A stretch of 32,090 bases of DNA from Parcubacteria group bacterium GW2011_GWD2_38_12 (GTDB lineage Bacteria > Patescibacteriota > Minisyncoccia > GWC2-36-17): contig LBUA01000006.1 in the NCBI GenBank assembly GCA_000992345.1, positions 1-32,090 of the forward strand, given 5' to 3'. Made by a program: the position numbers and the translations under genes. Of the stretch, positions 7,569 to 16,356 are shown piece after piece. The notes beneath the pieces were generated by a model. It worked only from the letters and a program-made list of their open reading frames with translations. It was not told where the DNA came from and made no database searches. Numbering within the stretch: position 1 is the stretch's first letter; every line of letters starts with the position of its first letter.

Positions 7569-9020
7569 ATGAAGAGAATTTCATTGATTTACAAATTAGT
7601 CCTGTTTTTTTCCGTCATTATTTTTATAATTATATCTTTTGTTGTGGTTTATTCTTTCATTGAATCTAAGGATGTTTTAGAGAATCAGATAAAACGCGAT
7701 TTAACGGCGATTGCCGAAGGAACCGAGGGTCAGATACTTATATTTTTTGAAAAAATAAAGGCACAATCCGCTGATTGGTCCTCTGATGGATTTATTCGTC
7801 AACAAACAGAAGAGCTGGCAAGAACCGGCAATCAGGATTTTGCCAGAGCAATCCGGAGGCATCTTTTAAAAAATAAAGTATCTCTCGATCCATTGGTGGT
7901 TGTTGCGGATATTTTAAATACCGACATGAAGACGATAGCGTCGTCCGACGAGAAGCGTGTTGGCGTTGAAGAACAGGAACACAAAGAAGGCAAAAGTAAA
8001 GAGGAATTGATGGCGTTAAAATACGGCGAGACGATGATTTCTCAGATTATGATAGAGCAGGAAAGCGAAATAGCCGGCGGCATTCATCCTGAATATCCGG
8101 TTTTCCATTCTTTAACTCCAATTAAATCAGCTGACAATGAAACGACGGTTGGCTTTTTACTCTTGCATTTCTCCGCTGATAGCATAAATAAAATAGTGGG
8201 GGGCTCTTTTCAGATAGATTTGGGCGCTTTATCCGGTCAGGAGTTCATTTTAAATCAAAAAACCGCAGAGATGTTTTTAGTTAATAAAAATGGATTTATG
8301 ATTACTCCATCCCGATTTATCAAGGACTCAGTTTTAAATAAAAAAATTGATAATCCGGCAACGCAAGCGTGTTTCAATGACAGGAGGGAATATAATGGCG
8401 ATTATGTCGGCTATCTTGGTGGGGAAGTCCAAGTCGCCTCTATGTGCTTGGTTGATTACGATGTTGTTTTATTGACGGAAATCGGGACTGATGAAATTTT
8501 TGCTCCGCTGGTCAAAGAAAGGAACAACACTATATTAGTAGCTGTTTTATTATGGATTGTGAGCATTATTGTCATCCTTCTGTTTGGGCGGATTTTTTTA
8601 AGGAATATTTTGAAAATTAATGATACAGCAAATAAAGTTAAGGAGGGAAATTTCAGCGTAAGAACGCGCATTGAATCAAGAGATGAGGTTGGAGATTTAG
8701 CTCAAACTTTTAATTCAATGCTTGATAATATTGAGCATTCGCAAATAGAGCTCAATGAATTTAATGAAAAAATTAAAAAATCATCTCAGGAATTAGAAAA
8801 ATTGAATTTATCGTTGGAGGGGAAAATAAAAGAACGCACAAAAGAATTGGAGGAAATTAGGGCGACATTGGAATTACGGGTACATGAAAAAACAATAGAG
8901 CTTCAAGAACGGATTAATGAACTTGAGAGATTCAAAAAATTGACAATAGGAAGAGAGTTGCGGATGGTTGAACTAAAAGAAGAGATGGAGAGCTTGAAAA
9001 GGAAAACAGGGGGGGGTTAG
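7569..9020 (+). CDS. Cache-type sensor with HAMP domain and C-terminal coiled coil, no recognisable output domain
   Basis: 483 aa; N-terminal TM, extracellular region, second TM (ILVAVLLWIVSIIVILLFGRIF), HAMP (ANKVKEGNFSVRTRIESRDEVGDLAQTFNSMLDNI), long coiled coil ending GRELRMVELKEEMESLKRKTGGG. Confidence 0.82.
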   Translation: MKRISLIYKLVLFFSVIIFIIISFVVVYSFIESKDVLENQIKRDLTAIAEGTEGQILIFFEKIKAQSADWSSDGFIRQQTEELARTGNQDFARAIRRHLLKNKVSLDPLVVVADILNTDMKTIASSDEKRVGVEEQEHKEGKSKEELMALKYGETMISQIMIEQESEIAGGIHPEYPVFHSLTPIKSADNETTVGFLLLHFSADSINKIVGGSFQIDLGALSGQEFILNQKTAEMFLVNKNGFMITPSRFIKDSVLNKKIDNPATQACFNDRREYNGDYVGYLGGEVQVASMCLVDYDVVLLTEIGTDEIFAPLVKERNNTILVAVLLWIVSIIVILLFGRIFLRNILKINDTANKVKEGNFSVRTRIESRDEVGDLAQTFNSMLDNIEHSQIELNEFNEKIKKSSQELEKLNLSLEGKIKERTKELEEIRATLELRVHEKTIELQERINELERFKKLTIGRELRMVELKEEMESLKRKTGGG

Positions 9021-9073
9021 ATGAAAATAAAGAAGATAAATGGTCCAAATTTAAATTTTATTAGTGAAGAATT

Positions 9074-9322
9074 TTAATTATTAATTAACCTCTTTCTTTT
9101 AAATGCAATTCCAGAAGAACTTTTTAAATATTTTTCAAATTCTTCAGCTTGTTTTTTAATGGGGAATGCGCAAAACCAAATAATTTTCCACGGTCTAAAT
9201 TTGCTCGTATGCTTATTAGACCCTTCGTTATGGGATTTTATTCTCTGTTTTAAATTTTCTGTTGAGCCCGTATATATTTGTTTTGGGAGCCCGATGCTTC
9301 TTAGAATATAAACAAAATACAT
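9074..9322 (-). CDS. GIY-YIG nuclease-domain protein
   Basis: MYFVYILRSIGLPKQIYTGSTENLKQRIKSHNEGSNKHT...; the track ORF to 9409 adds an unlikely N-terminus read through palindromic DNA. Confidence 0.85.
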   Translation of the reverse strand: MYFVYILRSIGLPKQIYTGSTENLKQRIKSHNEGSNKHTSKFRPWKIIWFCAFPIKKQAEEFEKYLKSSSGIAFKRKRLINN

Positions 9323-9429
9323 AAAAATAGGCGTAGCCATTCGAAGCCTGCCGCGATATTCAAATAAGATTTTAATAGTCCTTCTTCGCATTAAGCTACG
9401 AAGGACCATTCTTCTCCTGCGGCGAAGAA

Positions 9430-9504
9430 TGGAGCGGACGAGGGGAATCGAACCCCTGTTATTAGGTTGGAAACCTAAAGTAATAGCCGCTATACGACGT
9501 CCGC
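9430..9504 (-). tRNA. tRNA-Gly (anticodon TCC), CCA encoded
   Basis: Reverse strand GCGGACG...TTAGG-TTTCCAA-CCTAA...GGGGTTCGATTCCCC...CGTCCGC T CCA. Confidence 0.94.
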
Positions 9505-9705
9505 GTTTATAAATAGTAATTTAAACTTGTTCTAGCGCACTGTCAATCCACCCTATTATTTTCTGTGCAATTTTACGCCAAATTCCGGGTTGCCATTGTT
9601 TGTGATTGTTATATGCGCAGTGCCATATGGTAGTTTTCTTTTTTTGAGCAGATTTATTTAGCCGTCTATCAATTTAAGTTTTTCTAAATTGCTTAAGCGA
9701 GATAT

Positions 9706-10365
9706 TTAATAATTTATTTTTTTAATAATAGAAATAATAATCCAAAGCCATACTCCTCCCAAGATATAGCTTGCGATGACATCACTTGGCCAATGGGCGC
9801 CAAGATAGATTCTGGCGAATCCGGCAAGTAAAATTATAATTCCGCAAATCAAGATTAAGACATTGCGCCAAATTTTATTTTTTATATTTTTGTAAAAGAA
9901 ATAAATCAAAAATCCGTAAAAAGATATGGCCGCTGTGGTATGGCCAGAGGGGAAACTGGCAGTGCTTTCGTGGACTAGATTTATGAATTCCGGCGGTCTA
10001 TGCCTATTGACGGCATTTTTTAGCACGAAAGAAACAATTTCCGCAATCCCGATTGATAGCGCGATGCCGATGGAATAAGTGTAGTGCTTTTTCAGGAAAA
10101 GTAGCGCAACTGCGGCTATGGTCAGGAAAATCATTAATTTTGTATCGCCAAGGTCAGTGAAGATATTGAGCGCCTTGGTCAAAGAATCAGTTCTTAGGCC
10201 AATAATGAGATTTTGAACGATCACGTCGAGTTTCACTAAATATTTTATTTCCGACGTCAGTTTGGCGGTGATGGCAAATACGGCCACAAACAGAAAATAG
10301 CCTAAAAAAGCGATGAAAAAATATTTATCAAAAAATTTTCTCAGAATTTCCAATTGTTTTTGCAT
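9706..10365 (-). CDS. PAP2-family phosphatase
   Basis: 219 aa; KNAVNRHRPPE, SFPSGHTTAAISFYG, RIYLGAHWPSDVIASYILG. Confidence 0.93.
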   Translation of the reverse strand: MQKQLEILRKFFDKYFFIAFLGYFLFVAVFAITAKLTSEIKYLVKLDVIVQNLIIGLRTDSLTKALNIFTDLGDTKLMIFLTIAAVALLFLKKHYTYSIGIALSIGIAEIVSFVLKNAVNRHRPPEFINLVHESTASFPSGHTTAAISFYGFLIYFFYKNIKNKIWRNVLILICGIIILLAGFARIYLGAHWPSDVIASYILGGVWLWIIISIIKKINY

Positions 10366-10387
10366 TAAAATTATGATAACATAAATT

Positions 10388-10503
10388 ATGAAATTTTATA
10401 ATTTTTTAAGTTTAAATTTTTAAATAGTGCCTTATTTTTTAATGTTTTAAACATTTAGCCATTCAAAATTATTTAAAAATTAAAAATTTGAAATTAAAAA
10501 TTC
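10388..10503. repeat. AT-rich intergenic repeat, copy 1 of 3 (core TTTTTAATGTTTTAAA)
   Basis: Shares TTTTTAATGTTTTAAA..ATTTA..CATT.AAAATTATTT..AAATTA with 11761-11857; a related copy lies at 12275-12345. Confidence 0.6.
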
Positions 10504-10514
10504 ACCAATAAACT

Positions 10515-11759
10515 ATGTCTAAAGTATTGATTCTTGGCGCGGGATTCGGGGGCGTGCGGTGCGCTTTGGATTTAGAAAAAAATTCAAAAGATTTAGAGAT
10601 TATCATTGTAGATAAAAATAATTATCATACTTTTCAGCCGGCTCTTTATGAGGTGGCTAGCGCTTTTTACATCGGCGATAATTTCCGAGAGCAGAGATTT
10701 AATTTCCAAAAGATAAAAAGAAGCGCCGCGGTGCCATTTGGAGAAATTTTCCAAAATAGAAATATCAAATTTATGCAGGCAGAGGTCAAGAGTGTTGATG
10801 TTAACGCAAAGAGCGTATCTTTTACATCCGGAGAAGTGATGAATTTTGATTATCTTGTGCTTGCTTTGGGGTCTGAGACAAATTATTTCGGCATTCCGCA
10901 TTTGGCGGAAAAATCTTATCCATTAAAGTCGGTTGAAGATGCTTTGAATATTAAAAGCGCTATTGACGAGCTTTTTTATAATGCTAAGCCGGACGAGCTA
11001 ATAAAGATAGTAATCGGTGGCGGAGGTGTGGCGGGATCCGAGCTTGCGGCGGAACTTGCGGGTGATATCAAAAAATTAGCGAAAAAACACAAACATTTAA
11101 AAAATAAGGCAATACTTACGATAATCGAGGCGTCACCCAATGTTTTGGGCAGGGCTGCGCCATGGATTATCAATATCGCGCAAAAAAGATTGGATGATTT
11201 GGGAATAAAGGTGCTTATTTCTAAAAAGATTATAGATGTTATTGATCACGAAGTTTTATTTGAAGGAGGAGAGAAGGTGCCTTTTGATGTTTTGATTTGG
11301 ACAGCGGGCATTAAGGCAAATAGCATTCTAACCCAAATAGCAGGTCTTGAAATGGATAAAACTTGCAAGGCGGTTGTGGATATGTCTTTACAGGCGCATC
11401 CGCACTCCAATGTTTTTGCAATCGGTGATAATACCTGGTGCTTTGATCCAGAATCACAAATGGCGGCTCCAGCGATGGTTCAAACAGCGATTAATCAAGG
11501 CGCGCTTGCGGCAAAAAATATCTTAAATCTAATTGCCGGCAGGCCATTGGAAAAATATAAGCACAAAGGCGTAAGGTTTATAATCCCTCTTGGCAAAAAA
11601 TTCGGAATTGCCGATCTTGGGAAAGTTCATTTGGTGGGATTTATGGCCTGGTGCTTAAAACAATTGACATTTCTGCAGTATTTTGCGACCATTTTACCGA
11701 AATTCAAAGCTATCAGATTTTGGTGCAAAGAGCAGAATGTATTTAGGAAGAATGATTAA
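10515..11759 (+). CDS. ndh: Type II NADH dehydrogenase / FAD-dependent oxidoreductase
   Basis: 414 aa; VLILGAGFGGVRCALDL, VVIGGGGVAGSELAAELAG, VFAIGDN, C-terminal hydrophobic region. Confidence 0.9.
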   Translation: MSKVLILGAGFGGVRCALDLEKNSKDLEIIIVDKNNYHTFQPALYEVASAFYIGDNFREQRFNFQKIKRSAAVPFGEIFQNRNIKFMQAEVKSVDVNAKSVSFTSGEVMNFDYLVLALGSETNYFGIPHLAEKSYPLKSVEDALNIKSAIDELFYNAKPDELIKIVIGGGGVAGSELAAELAGDIKKLAKKHKHLKNKAILTIIEASPNVLGRAAPWIINIAQKRLDDLGIKVLISKKIIDVIDHEVLFEGGEKVPFDVLIWTAGIKANSILTQIAGLEMDKTCKAVVDMSLQAHPHSNVFAIGDNTWCFDPESQMAAPAMVQTAINQGALAAKNILNLIAGRPLEKYKHKGVRFIIPLGKKFGIADLGKVHLVGFMAWCLKQLTFLQYFATILPKFKAIRFWCKEQNVFRKND

Positions 11760-11760
11760 T

Positions 11761-11857
11761 AAAAGTTTTAATTTTAAAATAAATTCTAATTTTTAATGTT
11801 TTAAAATTTAATCATTGAAAATTATTTTAAAATTATAAAATTAAAAATTACAAAATT
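11761..11857. repeat. AT-rich intergenic repeat, copy 2 of 3, with inverted-repeat ends
   Basis: AATTTTTAATGTTTTAAAATTTAATCATTGAAAATTATTTTAAAATTATAAAATTAAAAATT; AATTTTTAAT/ATTAAAAATT ends. Confidence 0.6.
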
Positions 11858-11870
11858 GGTTATATAAATT

Positions 11871-12275
11871 ATGTTCAATAAAGTTATCATTATTTCAGTT
11901 TGGGTAGCTATTGGCATTGCGATTATATGGATCGCGGGATTTGTTATTATGAAAAAAAATAACGAATCACCCATTGCCAACATCTCTAGTCCGTTGGATT
12001 CTTTTGCGCAATGCTTATCTGATAAAAACGTTAAGATGTATGGTGCCGATTGGTGTTCTCATTGTCAGAATCAGAAAAAGCTTTTCGGTACATCATTTAA
12101 ATTCATCAATTATATTGAATGCGCTGACCCGTCAAATTCCAGAAAACAAATGCAAGCCTGTACCGATGCGGATATTTCCGGATATCCGACGTGGATTTTT
12201 TCCGATAACCAAAGAATTGAAGGTGAAGTCACATTTGATCGTCTGGCGGAAAAGACGGGATGCAGGTATAAATAA
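11871..12275 (+). CDS. Membrane-anchored thioredoxin-like protein (CxxC = CSHC)
   Basis: 134 aa; N-terminal TM, KMYGADWCSHCQNQKKLFG, SGYPTWIF cis-Pro. Confidence 0.88.
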   Translation: MFNKVIIISVWVAIGIAIIWIAGFVIMKKNNESPIANISSPLDSFAQCLSDKNVKMYGADWCSHCQNQKKLFGTSFKFINYIECADPSNSRKQMQACTDADISGYPTWIFSDNQRIEGEVTFDRLAEKTGCRYK

Positions 12276-12357
12276 TTTTATAATTTTAAATCTAAATTTT
12301 TAGTGTTTTAGAATTAAGACATTAAAAATTTTATTCAGAATAATTAGAACAATTCTA

Positions 12358-12795
12358 ATGTCCAAAGAAAAAGTATTAAAACTAATAAAAATATTGTCGT
12401 TCATAGGCATTATTGTCGCCAGCTACTCTTTATATGAGTATTATTTTGGAGCCCCCTCTGATTTTTGCAATATAAACGAAGCATTTAATTGTTATCAAGT
12501 AGCGAAAAGCGGATACTCGGATATTTTAGGAGTTCCAATCGCGCTATTTGGCATGATTGGATTTGGGCTGATATTTACCTGCGCCGCCTGGAATAGAGAG
12601 GGTAAAAACATGCATAAATTCTTATTGCCATTGACCTTACTGTCACTGCTCTCGGTTTTTTATTTTATATATTTAAGCGCATTTGTTATTCACGTTTGGT
12701 GTCCTGCATGTATTGTGTCATGGATTATAATAGTGACATTGTTTATATTGTCTGTATTGTTGGGAAAACGAGGCAACACAACAGTTAACAGTTAA
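12358..12795 (+). CDS. Vitamin K epoxide reductase (VKOR) family protein
   Basis: 145 aa; four TMs, NCYQVAKSGYSDILGVPIALFG, active-site VWCPACIVSW. Confidence 0.92.
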   Translation: MSKEKVLKLIKILSFIGIIVASYSLYEYYFGAPSDFCNINEAFNCYQVAKSGYSDILGVPIALFGMIGFGLIFTCAAWNREGKNMHKFLLPLTLLSLLSVFYFIYLSAFVIHVWCPACIVSWIIIVTLFILSVLLGKRGNTTVNS

Positions 12796-12843
12796 CAGTT
12801 AACAGTTAACAAATAATGAATTCAGTTAAAAGTTAAATGTTAA
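12781..12843. repeat. Heptameric tandem repeat: ACAGTTA x4, then CAGTTAA/AAGTTAA/ATGTTAA
   Basis: Read directly; contains the VKOR stop codon (12793-12795). Confidence 0.92.
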
Positions 12844-12859
12844 GTGTTCGCGTAAGCGA

Positions 12860-13771
12860 ATGAAGTATCACGGTTTAGGAAGGGGCCTTGGAGCTCTAAT
12901 TTCCAAAAAAGATAATTCAACGAACGAAGTTTTTCGGGATAATTTTTCCGATGCGAAAAATGGCGATGCTGTTTTTTATATTGAAATAGAGAAAATCAAT
13001 CCCAATCCGGAGCAACCCAGAAAAGAATTTAATGAAGATCAGCTCAGGAATTTATCCGATTCCATCCGCGAACATGGAATTCTGCAGCCGCTAGTCGTGT
13101 CTAAGCTGGAAAAAATAAGTTCAAGTGGCATTGAAGTCAGTTATCAATTGATTGCCGGCGAGCGCCGTTTGCGGGCTGCGAAATTATCTGGACTTTTTCA
13201 GGTCCCCGTGATCATCAGAAAAACAACGCCAAAAGAAAATTTGGAACTGGCTATAATTGAAAATGTCCAAAGGAGCGATTTGAATGCGATTGAAAGAGCC
13301 GTAGCATATCAGAAGTTGATAGAGGAATATAATCTGACTCAACAAGAAGTGGCGGCTCGCGTTGGGAAAAGCCGTGAAGCAGTAGCGAATTTATTGCGTC
13401 TTTTGAATCTATCCCAAGAAATTAAAGATGCGATTTCCAGCGGGAAAATTAATGAAGGCCATGCGCGCGCAATTTTAATGGTCAAAGACCAAAGGGGTCA
13501 GATGGATTTGTTTTATAGGATTTTAAATATGGGACTCAATGTACGCGAAGTGGAAAATATCGCAAGAACAGCCTTGGCGAGAGTGAAAAAAATTATTGAA
13601 ATTGATCCTAATATGAAATTTATGGTTTCCCAGATTGAAGACGCCGTGGGCGCGAAAGTCTCGGTTCAGCCAAGAGCTAAGGGAGGAAGGATAATAATTG
13701 AATATTATCAGTCAAGCGACCTGGAAAATATCGTCAATAAAATTTACAAAAATATAAACTCGGAAATTTAA
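12860..13771 (+). CDS. parB: Chromosome partitioning protein ParB
   Basis: 303 aa; GLGRGLGALIS, NPEQPRKEF, LIAGERRLRAAKLSG, ENVQRSDLNAIERA. Confidence 0.95.
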   Translation: MKYHGLGRGLGALISKKDNSTNEVFRDNFSDAKNGDAVFYIEIEKINPNPEQPRKEFNEDQLRNLSDSIREHGILQPLVVSKLEKISSSGIEVSYQLIAGERRLRAAKLSGLFQVPVIIRKTTPKENLELAIIENVQRSDLNAIERAVAYQKLIEEYNLTQQEVAARVGKSREAVANLLRLLNLSQEIKDAISSGKINEGHARAILMVKDQRGQMDLFYRILNMGLNVREVENIARTALARVKKIIEIDPNMKFMVSQIEDAVGAKVSVQPRAKGGRIIIEYYQSSDLENIVNKIYKNINSEI

Positions 13772-15498
13772 TCTTTGGAGGATATCTTGTAATTTACCTC
13801 ATACACATTTTTTATTTGCTTTAATTTTGTCGCTAGTTTCTCTATTAGATTTCGCTCTTTAATTGTTGAGGTAATCGTTATTATTGCCGGATCATGCTTG
13901 TGATTAGCCACGGTATTTAATGATTCAATATTTATTTTTAGTTTCTGGATTTCTTCGGAGACATCTTTCACTAGTCCCACTCTGTCTTGGCAAGAGATTT
14001 TCATCTCTACATGATAGCCCGCGGACTGTTTTTTTATTGGCGCAATTTCTACCCCAAATTCTTTTTTAAGTGAATGCCTGATTCTGTTTTGGGCGATGCT
14101 GGTTTTGACAAATTCCAACCAGGCGCGCGAGGGTTTGTGTTTCTTCTGTATTAAAATCTCCACCACATCGCCATTTTGCAAAGTATGAGATAATGGCACC
14201 ATTTTTTCATTTACTTTTGCGCCGGAGCAATGGTCGCCAATATCGGAATGGATGTGATAGGCAAAGTCAATCGGTGTTGCGCCTTTTGGCAGATCAATAG
14301 CATCGCCTTTCGGCGTTAAAGCAAAAATACGGTCATTGAAAAAATCAATTTTCAAATTTTCCAGAAATTCCTGAGATCCGGATACTTTTTTTTGCCAATC
14401 GCGAAGCTGGGAAACCCAAGAGAATTTTTGCTCATTTAATTTTACGCCGGTCTTTGGCTTACCCTTTTCACTATAGAGCCAGTGCGCGGCAATACCTAAT
14501 TCTGCTTCATCGTGCATTTTAGCGGTTCGGATTTGAAATTCCGTTATTTTACCGTCAACGCAGAAAATCGTGGTATGCAAACTTTGATAGCCGTTGGGCT
14601 TGGGCAATGCGATGTAATCTTTTATTTTTCCCGGCAATGGCCTCCAAAGTTTATGCAAAACTCCGAGAGCGCCGTAGCATTCTTCAATAGTATTAACTAC
14701 GATTCGCAATGCTATTAAGTCATGAATTTTCTCAAAATTCATATCATATTTCTGAAGTTTTTGATATAAACTCCAATAATGTTTGGCGCGCGCATCTATC
14801 TTGATGGCATTGATGTTTTCTTTGCTTAATTCCTGTAAAATGACAGGTTTTATTTTTTCTACATATTTTTCTCTTTCTTGATATTGTTCTGCAATATTCT
14901 CAATTAGCCATTTATATTGATCTGGTTGAAGATATTGGAAGGTAAGATCTTCGAGCTGGCCTTTTATTTCTCCAATCCCAAGACGGTGTGCCAGCGGAGC
15001 ATAAATCTCCATGGTTTCCAAGGCGATGCGTTTTTGCTTTTCCGGTTTTACATATTGCAGGGTTTGCATATTGTGCAGGCGGTCTGCCAATTTGATTAAA
15101 ACTACTCTAATATCTTTAGCCATAGCCAAAAACATTTTTCTAAGATTTTCCGCTCTTTGTTGGTCGCCTCGATATTTGATTTTTCCGAGTTTGGTAGCTC
15201 CCTCCACTAAAGATGCTATCTCGGCGCCAAAATTTTTTTTAATGTCTTGGAGCGTAAATTTCGTATCTTCGGCTACATCGTGAAGTAGGCCCGCGACAAT
15301 TGTTTTGGCATCTAACTTCATTTTTATCAAAGTTTCCGCAGTTTTTACACAATGATTAAAATAGGGTTCTCCGGATGCTCTCTTTTGGCCGTTATGGGCC
15401 ATTTGCGCAAACTCCCATGCGCGTCGGCAAATATCAACCGCCTGTGGGTCATCGCCTGACAGCGAACTGATTTGTTTGAGAAATTCGTTTAATTCCAT
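13768..15498 (-). CDS. rel: Bifunctional (p)ppGpp synthetase/hydrolase (RelA/SpoT family)
   Basis: 576 aa; HD (VAGLLHDVAEDTK), synthetase (DLIALRIVV, DYIALPKPNGYQSLHTT), TGS and ACT domains. Confidence 0.95.
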   Translation of the reverse strand: MELNEFLKQISSLSGDDPQAVDICRRAWEFAQMAHNGQKRASGEPYFNHCVKTAETLIKMKLDAKTIVAGLLHDVAEDTKFTLQDIKKNFGAEIASLVEGATKLGKIKYRGDQQRAENLRKMFLAMAKDIRVVLIKLADRLHNMQTLQYVKPEKQKRIALETMEIYAPLAHRLGIGEIKGQLEDLTFQYLQPDQYKWLIENIAEQYQEREKYVEKIKPVILQELSKENINAIKIDARAKHYWSLYQKLQKYDMNFEKIHDLIALRIVVNTIEECYGALGVLHKLWRPLPGKIKDYIALPKPNGYQSLHTTIFCVDGKITEFQIRTAKMHDEAELGIAAHWLYSEKGKPKTGVKLNEQKFSWVSQLRDWQKKVSGSQEFLENLKIDFFNDRIFALTPKGDAIDLPKGATPIDFAYHIHSDIGDHCSGAKVNEKMVPLSHTLQNGDVVEILIQKKHKPSRAWLEFVKTSIAQNRIRHSLKKEFGVEIAPIKKQSAGYHVEMKISCQDRVGLVKDVSEEIQKLKINIESLNTVANHKHDPAIITITSTIKERNLIEKLATKLKQIKNVYEVNYKISSKD

Positions 15499-15602
15499 AA
15501 TAGTTATTTTATATACTAAAAAGACAAGATTTGCCAGTCGGGATTTGACAAATGGCGTTTATTTTATTAATTTTGATTTATATAAATTTCGGAGGTGGTG
15601 AT

Positions 15603-16184
15603 ATGCCATTTGTAATCGGACTGGTCGGAAAATGCGGAACTGGAAAAAGCACTTTTAAAAATTTTCTAAGAGAGATTGCCGTTAGCAATGGTCGCTCAGT
15701 CGGTTGCATAGGATTTTCCGATATTTTAATGGAGACTTTGCGTTTATGGGGCATTGAAAGCACAAGAGAAAATCTCCAAAGATTAGCTGTTATTATGAAC
15801 AATTCTTATGGTGACGGCATTTTAAGCAAAGCGGTTTTTACAAGGGCCTCAGAAGATAAAAGCGATATTATTATTCTTGACAGCATAAGATGGAAGAGTG
15901 ACGTGGAGATGTTAAAGCTATTTCCGCGCAATATGCTTATTTACATCACTGCCGATACTAAAATACGCTTTGAAAGGATGAAAGATCGTAAAGAAAAACC
16001 CGGAGAAAACGAGAAAACTTTCAAGCAATTTTTAAAAGAAGAAGAAGCCATTAATGAGACTTTAATTTCTGATATTGGCGCTAAGGCGGATATTCAATTC
16101 GAGAATATTTCTTCTTCGCACGATTTCGAATTTGATGTTATAGATTTTTTTTATAATTATTTAGTATCTTTATGCAGTGTCTAG
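15603..16184 (+). CDS. P-loop nucleotide/nucleoside kinase-like protein (dephospho-CoA-kinase-like fold)
   Basis: MPFVIGLVGKCGTGKSTFKNFLREI; DSIRWKSDVE, YITADTKIRFERMKDR. SD-like GGAGGTGGTGAT precedes ATG 15603, so the track start at 15552 is probably too early. Confidence 0.75.
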   Translation: MPFVIGLVGKCGTGKSTFKNFLREIAVSNGRSVGCIGFSDILMETLRLWGIESTRENLQRLAVIMNNSYGDGILSKAVFTRASEDKSDIIILDSIRWKSDVEMLKLFPRNMLIYITADTKIRFERMKDRKEKPGENEKTFKQFLKEEEAINETLISDIGAKADIQFENISSSHDFEFDVIDFFYNYLVSLCSV

Positions 16185-16196
16185 GGGGTGTGTGAC

Positions 16197-16349
16197 ATGG
16201 CACAGACAGACGAAATCATCATCAGACAATTTCTTTGTATGCATTGTGAGGAAATTTGGGAAACGAGTGATAGTTCTTTCCCTGATATATGCCCGTTTTG
16301 CGGACATGGCACAGACAAGATAAAAGAAAAATCCATAAAAGGAAATTAA
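16197..16349 (+). CDS. Small zinc-ribbon-like protein (50 aa)
   Basis: Manual translation MAQTDEIIIRQFLCMHCEEIWETSDSSFPDICPFCGHGTDKIKEKSIKGN*; two CxxC knuckles; purine-rich GGGGGTGTGTGAC before ATG. Below the ORF-track size cutoff. Confidence 0.65.
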   Translation: MAQTDEIIIRQFLCMHCEEIWETSDSSFPDICPFCGHGTDKIKEKSIKGN

Positions 16350-16356
16350 AAAATAC

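Noticed and set aside
9323-9409. N-terminal extension MVLRSLMRRRTIKILFEYRGRLRMATPIF of the GIY-YIG ORF
   Set aside because: Encoded by palindromic sequence next to tRNA-Gly; GIY-YIG domains normally start near MYFVYIL, so the start was moved to 9322.
11974-12303. 109-aa + ORF overlapping the thioredoxin-like gene
   Set aside because: Alternative frame of a well-supported CDS (WCSHC frame); no family signature.
12781-12808. ACAGTTA x4 as a CRISPR or iteron array
   Set aside because: Units are contiguous with no spacers and too short for iterons; better explained by the heptad-repeat class.
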